Source: Roseiarcus sp963835215 (GTDB taxonomy: Bacteria; Pseudomonadota; Alphaproteobacteria; Rhizobiales; Beijerinckiaceae). Taken from it: a stretch of 64,000 bases of DNA. The position numbers and the translations under genes were made by a program. The stretch is taken from NCBI GenBank assembly GCA_963835215.1, contig CAWIES010000002.1, positions 124,001-188,000 on the forward strand, written 5' to 3'. Each line of letters opens with the position of its first letter. Positions within the stretch are counted from its first letter, which is position 1. Below the pieces are notes generated by a model. That model was given only the letters and a program-made list of their open reading frames with translations. It had not been told where the DNA came from and did not search any database. This document shows, piece after piece, positions 29,516-37,907 of this stretch.

Positions 29516-30805
29516 TCAGCCGTCGATCGGCTCGATCGCCGAAATCTCGATGCCAAAGCCCGAGAGGCCAACGTATTTGCGCGGATTGCCGGTGCGCAGG
29601 CGGATCGAGCGCACTTCGAGATCGCGCAGGATTTGCGCGCCCAAGCCCACCTCGCGCCATTGCGCCGCCCGCTCGCCCTCCGCGCCGGTCGCCGCGCCAG
29701 TCAGATTGGCGGGCACGCCGGCGCCGCCGTCGCGTAAGTAGACCAGCACGCCGCGCCCCTCCTCCTTGAAGCGTTGCAGCACGCGGTCGATCACGCCGGG
29801 GCCGAAAATGTCGCCGATGATGTCGGCGCGATGCAAGCGCGCCGGAACGTCCCGCCCCTCGCCGATCACGCCGTGGACAAAAGCGAAATGCAAAACCGTG
29901 TCGAAATGCGTGCGATAGGCGTAACCGGTCAGCTCGCCGATCGAGGTTTTGACCGGAAAGGTCGCAACGCGCTCGACCAGCTTCTCGCGGGCCTGACGAT
30001 ACGCGATGAGGTCGGCGACCGAAATGCGTGCGAGCCGATGCCTCACGGCAAAATTCACAATCTCGGGCCCGACCATGACGGTGCCGTCGTCGTTGGCGAG
30101 TTCGCAGATCACCGCCACCGGCGGCAACCCGGCGAGCCTCGCGAGATCGACCGCCGCCTCGGTATGGCCCGAGCGCATCAACACGCCGCCCTCGCGCGCG
30201 ATCAGCGGGAAGACGTGGCCGGGACGGACAAAATCATTCGACCCCATGTTGCCGTTGGCCAGCGCGCGCACCGTGTTGCAGCGTTGCTCGGCGGAAATAC
30301 CGGTCGTCATGCCGTGGCGAACGTCGGTCGAAACGGTGAAGGCGGTGCCGAGCGGCGCGTCGTTCACCGCCACCATCGGCGCGAGATGCAGCCGGCGCGC
30401 GTCATCGCCAGTCAGCGGCGCGCAAACGATGCCGCAGCCGTAGCGGATGATGAAAGCCATCTTCTCGGTCGTACACAGCGAGGCGGCGACGATCATGTCG
30501 CCCTCGTTCTCGCGATCGTCGTCGTCGGTGACGATGACGATTTCGCCCCGCGCGATCGCTTCGATGGCCTGACCGACCGGATTCGACATCTCGTCACCCT
30601 TCTTTGCGACGACGCACTCATCGAGGAAGTCGTTGGGCGTCACCGCGCCCTCGGTCTCGACGACGATGCGCTGCGCGGTTTCGCGCGACACCCAAGCGGC
30701 CTCGGGACGGCAGATCTGCGTCACCGCGCCAGGCGAGACGCCGATCCGGCGCGCGAACTCGGCGCGCGTAACCCCGGCGCGCGCCAGCCAGTGGGCGAGC
30801 TTCAT
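29516..30805 (-). CDS. ribB: DHBP synthase (RibBX type) with an N-terminal DNA-binding domain
   Basis: Makes 3,4-dihydroxy-2-butanone 4-phosphate from ribulose 5-phosphate for riboflavin. There are three parts in 429 residues. Residues 1-62 are a YdaS/Cro-like helix-turn-helix (TRAEFARRIGVSPGAVTQIC, then ETEGAVTPNDFL). Residues 75-275 are the DHBP synthase with the acidic loop VTDDDDRENEGDMIVAAS and MRSGHTEAAVDLARL. Residues 280-429 resemble GTP cyclohydrolase II but have no Cys at all, so the three zinc ligands are missing and it should not work as RibA. Two palindromes 26-68 bp upstream suggest the protein represses its own gene. Met73 (ATG at 30589) has its own AAGAAGGG site, so a shorter, HTH-free form is possible. 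Confidence 0.9.
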   Translation of the reverse strand: MKLAHWLARAGVTRAEFARRIGVSPGAVTQICRPEAAWVSRETAQRIVVETEGAVTPNDFLDECVVAKKGDEMSNPVGQAIEAIARGEIVIVTDDDDRENEGDMIVAASLCTTEKMAFIIRYGCGIVCAPLTGDDARRLHLAPMVAVNDAPLGTAFTVSTDVRHGMTTGISAEQRCNTVRALANGNMGSNDFVRPGHVFPLIAREGGVLMRSGHTEAAVDLARLAGLPPVAVICELANDDGTVMVGPEIVNFAVRHRLARISVADLIAYRQAREKLVERVATFPVKTSIGELTGYAYRTHFDTVLHFAFVHGVIGEGRDVPARLHRADIIGDIFGPGVIDRVLQRFKEEGRGVLVYLRDGGAGVPANLTGAATGAEGERAAQWREVGLGAQILRDLEVRSIRLRTGNPRKYVGLSGFGIEISAIEPIDG

Positions 30806-30830
30806 GCCCGAGACTTAAGACGCCCGGCAA

Positions 30831-30845
30831 TTGAGTTCAACTCAA
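30831..30845. promoter_or_regulatory. Palindrome 1, proposed operator of ribB
   Basis: TTGAGTT-C-AACTCAA is a perfect inverted repeat around one central base. It shares the pattern TTnAGTTnAACTnAA with the palindrome at 30859, and the centres are 28 bp apart. It lies 26 bp upstream of the ribB ATG. Confidence 0.65.
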
Positions 30846-30858
30846 ATCTCCGCGCCTG

Positions 30859-30873
30859 TTTAGTTTAACTAAA
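30859..30873. promoter_or_regulatory. Palindrome 2, proposed operator of ribB
   Basis: TTTAGTT-T-AACTAAA is a perfect inverted repeat around one central base, and matches palindrome 1 at 11 of 15 positions with the AGTTnAACT core kept. It is AT-rich in otherwise GC-rich DNA and sits where the ribB promoter is expected. Confidence 0.65.
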
Positions 30874-31122
30874 TCCGTCCCGCCAAGGTCCGGGGGGAAC
30901 CTTTCCCAACGTGATCGGTCGGCGCGCCCCGAACCTGCGACAAATCGAGGCAATTCGTCGCCAAAACCGCCAATCCCAACGCTCTGTTAACCCGGCTGCC
31001 CGCACGGTGCCTAAAATTGTAACGATCGAGGGCCGGCTCACGCCTTCAACTCCCGACCGGGGGGTCAGCCGGCGCGGAAATTGACATATCCCCGATCGGC
31101 GCGCCGCTCGGGGTCAAGTGAG

Positions 31123-32977
31123 ATGGTGGCGATGCTTCATGCTGATTTTGGCGGCGACGCCAAGCGTATTCTTGCCGCGTTGAGCCGCGCGTTGGCCATC
31201 GTCGAGTTCGATCCGACCGGCAAGGTCATCACCGCCAATGAAAATTTCTGCCAGATGCTCGGCTACACCCTGCCCGAGATCGTCGGCAAGCCGCAGTCGG
31301 TCTTTGTCAGCCGCCAATCCGCAGCCAGCCCCGAGCACCGCGCCCTCTGGGCCAAGTTCGGCCGCGGCGAATTCGACGCCGGCGACTACCAGCGGATCGG
31401 CAAGGACGGCAAAGAGGTCTGGGTCCAGGCGACCTGCAATCCGGTGCTCGACCGCTCGGGCAAGCTGCTCAAAGTGGTCGAGGTCGCCGCCGACATCACG
31501 CACGCCAGGCGGCTCGCAATCGACAGCGCGGCCAAGCTCGACGCGATTTCGCGCGCGCAATGCGTCGCAGAATATTCTCCCGAGGCGGCGGTCCTCGAGG
31601 TCAACGAGAACTTCCTCAAGACCTTCGGCTATGCGCACGAGCGCGTGCTCGGCGCGCATCATCAAACTTTCGTCGACGCGCCCTACGCGCAGTCCGAGGA
31701 TTACCGCGAGTTCTGGCGGCGGCTGAACCAGGGCGAGCGCATCGTCAAACACTACAAACGCGCCGACGCCGAGGGTAAGGACATCTGGATCGAGACGTCC
31801 TACAATCCGATCCGCGATCGCGACGACCGCGTGACGAAAATTGTCGCTTACTCTTCCAACGTAACCGACAGCGTCGGGGCGGTCGCGCAGGTTGCGGCGG
31901 GGCTCGGCCGATTGGCCGAGGGGGATCTCAGCCAGCGCATCGAGACCAAGTTCATCCCGTCGCTCGACCAAATTCGCGTCGACTTCAACGCCTCGTTAGC
32001 GACGCTCGAAGATTCGATGGCGACGATCAACGCCAAGACCGAGGCCCTGCGCTCGGGAACGGGCGAAATCTCCGCCGCCGCCGACGATCTGTCGCGGCGC
32101 ACCGAGCAACAGGCCTCCAGTCTCGAAGAGACCGCCGCCGCGCTCGAAGAGGTCACCACGACCGTCCAGAAGACCGCACAAGGCGCCAGACACGCGCGCG
32201 ATGTCGTCGCGACCGCCAAGGTCGACGCCGACAAGAGCGGCGAGGTGGTGCGCGAGGCGACCAAGGCGATGACCGGCATCGACAAGTCGTCAAAGCAGAT
32301 CAGCCAGATCATCGGCGTGATCGACGAGATCGCCTTTCAGACCAATCTGCTGGCGCTCAACGCCGGCGTCGAGGCGGCGCGAGCGGGCGACGCCGGCCGA
32401 GGCTTTGCGGTCGTCGCCGCCGAAGTGCGCGCGCTCGCCCAGCGCTCCGCCCAGGCGGCCAAGGAGATCAAGGGACTGATTTCAGCCTCAGCCACGCAGG
32501 TCGATCAGGGCGTGCTGCTCGTCACCCAGACCGGCGAGGCGCTCGGGCGCATCGCCGCGCGCGTCGTGGAGATCAACACGATCGTCTCCGACATCGCCGC
32601 CAGCGCCCAGGAACAGGCGACCGGCCTGCAGCAGATCAACATCTCGATCAACCAGATGGACCAAGTGACGCAGCAGAACGCGGCGATGGTCGAGCAGACG
32701 ACCGCCGCCTCGCACGCGCTGGCCGGCGAGACCGAGGCGCTCGGCCGGATGGTCGAACGCTACCAGTTCCGGGCGCTCGCCGAAGATCAACTCCGCAAGC
32801 AGTTGCGAGAGACCGCGCCGCACGCTTTCCGCGACGCGCCACGGCAAGCGCCGCCGGCCCAAGCGCCCGCGAACCGCGCCATCGCGGAGGCGCCGCGCCG
32901 AGCCGGCGGTCAAAGTCGCCGCCGGCGGCTCGGGATCGCGCACGGCCAAGGACGACAACGACTGGCAGGATTTCTAG
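31123..32977 (+). CDS. Soluble methyl-accepting chemotaxis protein with two PAS domains, one frameshift
   Basis: A chemoreceptor of about 618 residues with no membrane helix, so cytosolic. Two PAS domains come first (FDPTGKVITANENFCQMLGY near residue 30; LEVNENFLKTFGYAHERVLG near 155, each followed by a PAC-like WxQxxxxPxxD segment). A HAMP-like linker (GLGRLAEGDLSQRIETKF) and the MCP signalling hairpin (VIDEIAFQTNLLALNAGVEA) follow. One extra C near 32899 hides the true end. With it removed the protein ends NDWQDF-stop at 32977, a W-x-x-F tail like the CheR/CheB tether pentapeptide. CheW follows 44 bases later. Confidence 0.88.
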
Positions 32978-33021
32978 ACGGCACGCAGCGTTCGAGCGTT
33001 TCAACCAAGACAGGCGTCCCC

Positions 33022-33489
33022 ATGAGCGAGAGCATTAGGACCGAGGGCGGCAAGAGCGGCGAGCTGATCGCCTTCAACATCGGAACCCAGGAATTCTGCA
33101 TCGCCACCACGTCCGTGCGCGAAATCCGCGGTTGGACGCCGGTGACGAAGCTGCCGCACGCGCCCGCCTTCGTGCTCGGCGTCGTCAATCTGCGCGGCGT
33201 CGTGCTGCCGATCATCGATCTGGCGGTGCGGCTCGGCTTTCCCGCGAGCCAGCCAACCGCACGCCACGCCATTATCGTCGCCGAGCTCAACAAGCAGGTC
33301 GCCGGATTGCTGGTCGATGGCGTGTCCGACATCTTCACCGCCAACGCCGATCAAATGCAGCCGACGCCCGACATCGGCGCCGAGGCCGCCAAGTTGTTCC
33401 TCAGCGGCGTCATTGCCGTCGACGACCGCCTGATCAACATTATCGACATCGCCAGCCTGCTGCCCTCGCGGGAAACCGCCGCCGCCTGA
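33022..33489 (+). CDS. cheW: Chemotaxis adaptor CheW
   Basis: A 155-residue CheW-like SH3-type adaptor that couples receptors to the CheA kinase. Typical pieces are LIAFNIGTQEFCIATTSVRE near residue 14, VTKLPHAPAFVLGVVNLRGV in the middle and GVIAVDDRLINIIDIASLL at the end. The ATG at 33022 is in the same frame as the uncorrected mcp reading, which makes a false MCP-CheW fusion in the raw sequence. It is the only other chemotaxis gene seen here, so the kinase array genes must be elsewhere. Confidence 0.92.
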   Translation: MSESIRTEGGKSGELIAFNIGTQEFCIATTSVREIRGWTPVTKLPHAPAFVLGVVNLRGVVLPIIDLAVRLGFPASQPTARHAIIVAELNKQVAGLLVDGVSDIFTANADQMQPTPDIGAEAAKLFLSGVIAVDDRLINIIDIASLLPSRETAAA

Positions 33490-33528
33490 GCGGCCTCGAT
33501 CGGCAGGGCGCGTAAGAGCGCCGCAGCT

Positions 33529-35748
33529 TTAGATCGCGCCGAACAGCTTGTTGAGCAGGCCGCGACCGCGCGAGCCGGGCTGGCCGTCATCGACATTGGG
33601 GATTGACCCGGGCGGCACCGGCGCATCCTCGCCGACCTGCGTATCGGCGGGACGGCGGCCTGGCGCGAAGGGCGCGGGCGGCGCCGCGGACGCGGTCAGC
33701 GGCGCGCGGCCAATCGCCAGCGGCGGCCCGACCGGCTCGGGCGGGGGCGGCTGAGCGGCGTCGGGGGTCGATGGATCGGCGTTGCGCCACACGCCCGAAG
33801 GCAGGTCGGCGGGCGGCGTGCCAGCCAGCGCCGCCTTCATGAAGCGGCTCCAGATCTCGACCGGCAGACCGCCGCCCGACACTTTCTTGGTCGGCGAATC
33901 GTCGTCGTTGCCGAGCCACACGCCGGTGATCAGCGCGCTGGTGTAGCCAACGAACCAGGCGTCGCGCCAATCCTGGCTGGTGCCGGTCTTACCCGCCGCC
34001 TGCCAGCCCGGCAGCTCGGCCTTGTGGGCGGTGCCGGTCAGCAGCGTCTCTTCCATCATCGTGTTCATCATCGCGACGTACTGCGGATCGATGACGCGCC
34101 CGAAGCTGGCGTTCTTGCGGGTGTAGAGCAGCTTGCCTTCGGCGGTGCGCACGCGGGCGATCACATGCGGCTGCACGCCGATGCCGCCATTGGCGAAGGC
34201 GGCGTAAGCCGAGACCAGTTCGAGCGGCGTCACCGCCGAGGTGCCGAGCGCGATCGTCGCGTTGGGATCGAGTTCCGAGTTGATGCCGAGCCGATGGGCG
34301 GTGCGCGCGACGGTCTTTGGCCCGACTTCCAGCCCGAGCCGCACCGCGACCGTGTTGAGCGACAGCGACAGCGCCTTGGTCAGCGTGACCGGGCCAAGAT
34401 AGTCGCGCGAATAGTCTTCCGGCTTCCAGCCCTTGACCGAGATCGGCGCGTCGTCGCGCACCGTGTCGGGGGTCAGGCCCTTTTCGAGCGCGGCAAGATA
34501 GACGAAGGGCTTGAACGTCGACCCTGGCTGGCGCTTGGCGGCGACGGCGCGGTTGAATTGGCTGTCGGCGTAGTTGCGCCCCCCCACCAGCGCCTTGACC
34601 GCGCCGTCAGGATCGAGCGCAACCAGCGCGCCCTGCTCGACGCCGAATTTGTCGCCCTTGGCGGCGAGCTCTTCGGTGACCGCGTGTTCCGCCGCCGCTT
34701 GCATGTGCGGATCGAGCGTCGTCGAGACGACGATATCCTGGTCGATGGCGCCGACGGTGTCGTCGAGCATGTCCATGACGTAATCGGCGGCGTAGTTGAC
34801 CGACCCGGCGCCCTTCTCGTGGACGACTTCGGCAGGTGAAGCGAGCGCCAGCTTGGCCATCGCCTCGGTGATGTGCCCCTGCTCGGCCATGGCGGTGATG
34901 ACCTGCGCGGCGCGCTCGTTGGCGGCGTTGAGATTGTGGTTGGGGGCGAGGCGGGTCGGCGACTTCATCAGCCCCGCGAGGACCGCCGCCTCCGACAGCG
35001 TGACGTTGCGCGCGCTCTTGCCGAAATATTTCTGCGCCGCCGCCTCGACGCCGAACGCGCCAGAGCCGAAATAGACGCGGTTGAGATAGAGTTCGAGGAT
35101 CTGGTCCTTGGAGTATTTGCGCTCCAGCCACACGGCCAGGATCGCCTCCTGGATCTTGCGCGAGAGCGTGCGCTCCTGAGTCAGGAACAGGTTCTTGGCG
35201 AGCTGCTGGGTCAGCGTCGAGCCGCCCTCCATGCCGCCCCGGCCGGTGACGTCGCGAAAGACCGCGCGAGCGATGCCAATCGGATCGACGCCGAAGTGCG
35301 AATAGAACCGGCGATCCTCGATCGCGACGAACGCCTTGGGCAAGTAGGGCGGCAGCTCGCTCAAATGCACCGCCGCGCCGCCGGTGTCGCCGCGATTGGC
35401 GATCAGCGAACCGTCGTCGGCGAGAATGGCGATGTTGGGCGGGCGCTTGGGCACCGCGAGCTGGTCGATCGGCGGCAATTGGCTGGCGTAATAGGCGAAC
35501 AGGCCTGCGGTCGCGACAAAGCCCCAGACGCCGAGCACGAACCCCCAATAGACGAGGCGGCGGACCAGCGAGCGGCGTGGCCGGCCTGCGGCGCGCCCGG
35601 AGCGTGCGCCCTTGCGCTGGCCCCGCCCGCGCGAGGAGGGCCGGTCGTCCGGATCGGCGCGCAGATCGTCGCCGCCGCGCCGGCGAGGCGCGTCATCCAT
35701 GCGCGGTTCGATCCGCTCCGCGTTCCGCTTGCCGCCCCTGCCGAACAT
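33529..35748 (-). CDS. mrcA: Penicillin-binding protein 1A (class A)
   Basis: A bifunctional murein polymerase of 739 residues. A long basic cytosolic tail rich in Arg and Gly (residues 1-62) precedes the single membrane helix (LVYWGFVLGVWGFVATAGLF). The GT51 domain has FVAIEDRRFYSHFGVDPIGI and GGSTLTQQLAKNLFLT. The transpeptidase domain has STFK (QPGSTFKPF), SLN (LSLSLNTV) and KTGTSQ. A Pro-rich C-terminal tail (PDAAQPPPPEPVGPPL) follows. It converges on cheW and is divergent from dnaN. The frame is intact, unlike the first PBP in this window. Confidence 0.93.
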   Translation of the reverse strand: MFGRGGKRNAERIEPRMDDAPRRRGGDDLRADPDDRPSSRGRGQRKGARSGRAAGRPRRSLVRRLVYWGFVLGVWGFVATAGLFAYYASQLPPIDQLAVPKRPPNIAILADDGSLIANRGDTGGAAVHLSELPPYLPKAFVAIEDRRFYSHFGVDPIGIARAVFRDVTGRGGMEGGSTLTQQLAKNLFLTQERTLSRKIQEAILAVWLERKYSKDQILELYLNRVYFGSGAFGVEAAAQKYFGKSARNVTLSEAAVLAGLMKSPTRLAPNHNLNAANERAAQVITAMAEQGHITEAMAKLALASPAEVVHEKGAGSVNYAADYVMDMLDDTVGAIDQDIVVSTTLDPHMQAAAEHAVTEELAAKGDKFGVEQGALVALDPDGAVKALVGGRNYADSQFNRAVAAKRQPGSTFKPFVYLAALEKGLTPDTVRDDAPISVKGWKPEDYSRDYLGPVTLTKALSLSLNTVAVRLGLEVGPKTVARTAHRLGINSELDPNATIALGTSAVTPLELVSAYAAFANGGIGVQPHVIARVRTAEGKLLYTRKNASFGRVIDPQYVAMMNTMMEETLLTGTAHKAELPGWQAAGKTGTSQDWRDAWFVGYTSALITGVWLGNDDDSPTKKVSGGGLPVEIWSRFMKAALAGTPPADLPSGVWRNADPSTPDAAQPPPPEPVGPPLAIGRAPLTASAAPPAPFAPGRRPADTQVGEDAPVPPGSIPNVDDGQPGSRGRGLLNKLFGAI

Positions 35749-36063
35749 TCCGATCCTGCCGGGCTCTCAAGCGAGATTTCGCGTAAGGGAGACTTCGCGC
35801 CGCCGTCCGATCCCCTTCCAGGCTAATGGCGGCGATTTAAGGGCGCGTTAAGCCTGCCCAATCGCCGGCGCGCCGGCGGCAAATCTCGCGTAAAGCCTGG
35901 GGATCGAGTGGTCCCCGCCCTTGCGCGCAACCTGCCTCCTTGCCAGAGTGCGCGCCCCACGCGATAGGGTGGCGCGTTCGGCTGCGGGAGGCGACGCAAA
36001 CGGCGCGCGCCGCGATCCGCCGGCCGCGGGGAAAAGTGCTCGTAAAGAGTCTGGGATGTTGCG
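35749..36063. other. Divergent intergenic region between the PBP 1A gene and dnaN
   Basis: A 315-base stretch with no supported gene. I saw no DnaA-box consensus (TTATCCACA), palindrome, or riboswitch. It must hold the promoters of the two divergent genes. dnaN is not preceded by dnaA here, so it is not the classic dnaA-dnaN origin region. Confidence 0.45.
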
Positions 36064-37188
36064 ATGAAGGTCACCATAGAGCGTACCGCCCTGCTCAAGG
36101 CGCTGGGCCATGTCCATCGCATCGTCGAGCGGCGCAACACGATCCCGATCCTCTCCAATGTGCTGCTCGACGCGCGCGATGGTCAGCTCACGCTCAAAAG
36201 CACCGATCTCGATCTCGAGGCGACCGAATCCGCGCCGGCCGATGTCGCGCAGGCGGGCGCAACCACCGTGCCCGCGCATGTCATCTACGACATCGTCCGC
36301 AAGCTGCCCGAGGGCGCGCAGGTCAGCCTCGAGACGACGCGGCGAGGCCGGCCAGCTGCTGGTGCGTTCGGGGCGCGTCCGGTTCTTCCTGCAGAGCCTG
36401 CCGGCCTCGGACTTCCCCGATCTGACGGCGGGCGAATTTCCCGCATCGCTTCACCCTGCCCGCGATCGAGCTGAAGCGCCTGATCGACAATTCGCAATTC
36501 GCGATCTCGACCGAAGAGACGCGCTACTATCTCAACGGCATTTACTTCCACACGGTCGAGGCGGGCGGCGCGACGATGCTGCGCGCGGTCGCGACCGACG
36601 GCCACCGGCTCGCCCGCGTCGAGACGCCGGCGCCGCAAGGGCGCGGCCGGCATGCCCGGCGTCATCGCGCCGCGCAAGGCGGTCACCGAAGTGCTGAAGC
36701 TGCTCGAGGACATGACGCCAGGAGGTCGCGATCGAAATCTCGCCCGCCAAAGCGCGCTTCCAGCTTCGGCGAAGTGGTGCTGACGACCAAGCTGATCGAC
36801 GGCACCTTCCCCGAATACAGCCGCGTCATCCCGACCCACAACGACAAGCGCGTCGACTGTCGAGAAGGAGGCCTTCGCCAAGGCGGTCGATCGCGTCTCG
36901 ACGATTTCCTCGGAGCGTGGGCGCGCGATCAAGCTGTCGATCGCCGACAGCAAGATGACGCTGTCGGTCAACAATCCCGACTCCGGCTCGGCGAGCGAGG
37001 AGATCGAGGTCGACTACGATTCGACGCCGATCGAGATCGGCTTCAACGCCCGCTATCTGCTCGACATCGCCGACCAGCTCGCCGGCGACACTGCGCTGAT
37101 CAAGCTCTCCGACCCCGGCTCGCCCACCATCATCCAGGACCGCGAAGGCTCGCCCGCGCTCTACGTGCTGATGCCGCTGCGGGTGTGA
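36064..37188 (+). CDS. dnaN: DNA polymerase III beta sliding clamp, six frameshifts
   Basis: The replication processivity clamp, about 372 residues after correction. The intact start MKVTIERTALLKALGHVHRI is followed by single extra bases near 36340, 36441, 36638, 36720, 36761 and 36858. Removing them gives the usual order: TTGEAGQLLVRSGRVRFFLQ, EFPHRFTLPAIELKRLI, YYLNGIYFH, MLRAVATDGHRLARVE, ARFSFGEVVLTTKLIDGTFP and the conserved end ALYVLMPLRV. All breaks are +1 and nothing is lost, and the gene is essential, so errors in the sequence are the best explanation. It is followed by an intrinsic terminator-like hairpin and has no recF next to it. Confidence 0.92.
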
Positions 37189-37198
37189 GGACGCGCGC

Positions 37199-37226
37199 CC
37201 CTTCTCCCCTTGCGGGAGAAGGGTTT
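37199..37226. terminator. Hairpin between convergent dnaN and tetR genes
   Basis: CCCTTCTCCC (37199-37208), loop CTTGC, and GGGAGAAGGG (37214-37223) form a perfect 10-bp stem followed by TTT. It serves as a terminator for dnaN and, being symmetric, possibly for the convergent regulator. It belongs to the same palindromic element family as 2811, 39101 and 59456. Confidence 0.7.
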
Positions 37227-37848
37227 AAGCCCGCCCCGCGCGCAGCGTACGCAAGGTCATGCCGACGATGGTCTCGAAGCGGGCCGCGAGCGCGGCGCCG
37301 GCGACCTCTTTGTCGAGTTTGAGCGCAACCGGATGAATGAAGCGATGCGCGGCGTCGAAGATCAGCGCCATCGCGCGACGCCGATCGTTCATCGCGAAGG
37401 CGCCCGTGGCGATCCCCTCCTCGACCACGCGCTGCACTTCCGACTGCACGCGCGCGCGATGGCGGCGCGCCACTGGGCGGTCGCCCTCCAGCGCTTCGAT
37501 CAGCAGGTCGAATAGCGCCGCGTCGCCCTCCAGCTTCTGGCGATAGGCGCGATGGACCGTCATCAACATGCTCTCAAGCTTGTCGTCCGACGGCGCAGGC
37601 CCTTCGGCGACCTCGCGCAAGCGGTTCTCGATCGGCCGCAGCCAGGAGGCGGTGATTTCCTCGAACAGCGTCGCCTTGGAGGGAAAGTAGCGATAGACGT
37701 TGGCATGGGTCATGCCAGCGTCCTGCGCGACGCCGACGATGGTCGCCCGCCCGGCGCCGAACTTGCGAATGTGGGCGCGCGCGATTTCGAGAATGCGCGA
37801 TTCGACGGTGTCGGGACTCGACGATTGCTGCACGTCCGCTCGATCCAC
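37225..37848 (-). CDS. TetR/AcrR-family transcriptional regulator
   Basis: A regulator of about 207 residues. The helix-turn-helix is ILEIARAHIRKFGAGRATIV then AQDAGMTHANVYRYFPSKATL, and the C-terminal helices end DKEVAGAALAARFETIVGMT. The longest open frame reaches 37911 and would overlap zapE; I prefer the GTG at 37848 (VDRADVQQSS), which has GAGAAG upstream, though the start is uncertain. It lies 59 bases downstream of zapE on the same strand. Its target is not apparent: no efflux genes are adjacent. Confidence 0.85.
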   Translation of the reverse strand: MDRADVQQSSSPDTVESRILEIARAHIRKFGAGRATIVGVAQDAGMTHANVYRYFPSKATLFEEITASWLRPIENRLREVAEGPAPSDDKLESMLMTVHRAYRQKLEGDAALFDLLIEALEGDRPVARRHRARVQSEVQRVVEEGIATGAFAMNDRRRAMALIFDAAHRFIHPVALKLDKEVAGAALAARFETIVGMTLRTLRAGRA

Positions 37849-37907
37849 TCGGTCTTCTCGCCGACGAGATGAATGGTCGCACGAAACTTCGCGCTGCGCC
37901 ACAAGCT

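Larger units (their letters stand above)
30806..31122. other. Divergent intergenic region between ribB and the chemoreceptor gene
   Basis: A 317-base gap. The part near ribB holds two palindromes (30831-30845 and 30859-30873). I looked for an FMN riboswitch on the minus strand, common before ribB genes, and saw no recognisable conserved core. The rest shows no clear gene; TTGACA at 31081 is close to the mcp start and may be a -35 element. Confidence 0.5.

Noticed and set aside
30846..31080. FMN riboswitch before ribB
   Set aside because: I searched the minus strand for the conserved core stems and loops and found none; the palindromes are the only clear elements.
31081..33489. MCP-CheW fusion protein
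   Set aside because: The joining stretch is Arg-rich and unlike either domain; one base removed gives a proper receptor end and CheW has its own start.
35749..36063. Chromosomal origin next to dnaN
   Set aside because: There is no dnaA, recF or DnaA-box cluster here; dnaN appears to be separated from the usual origin genes.
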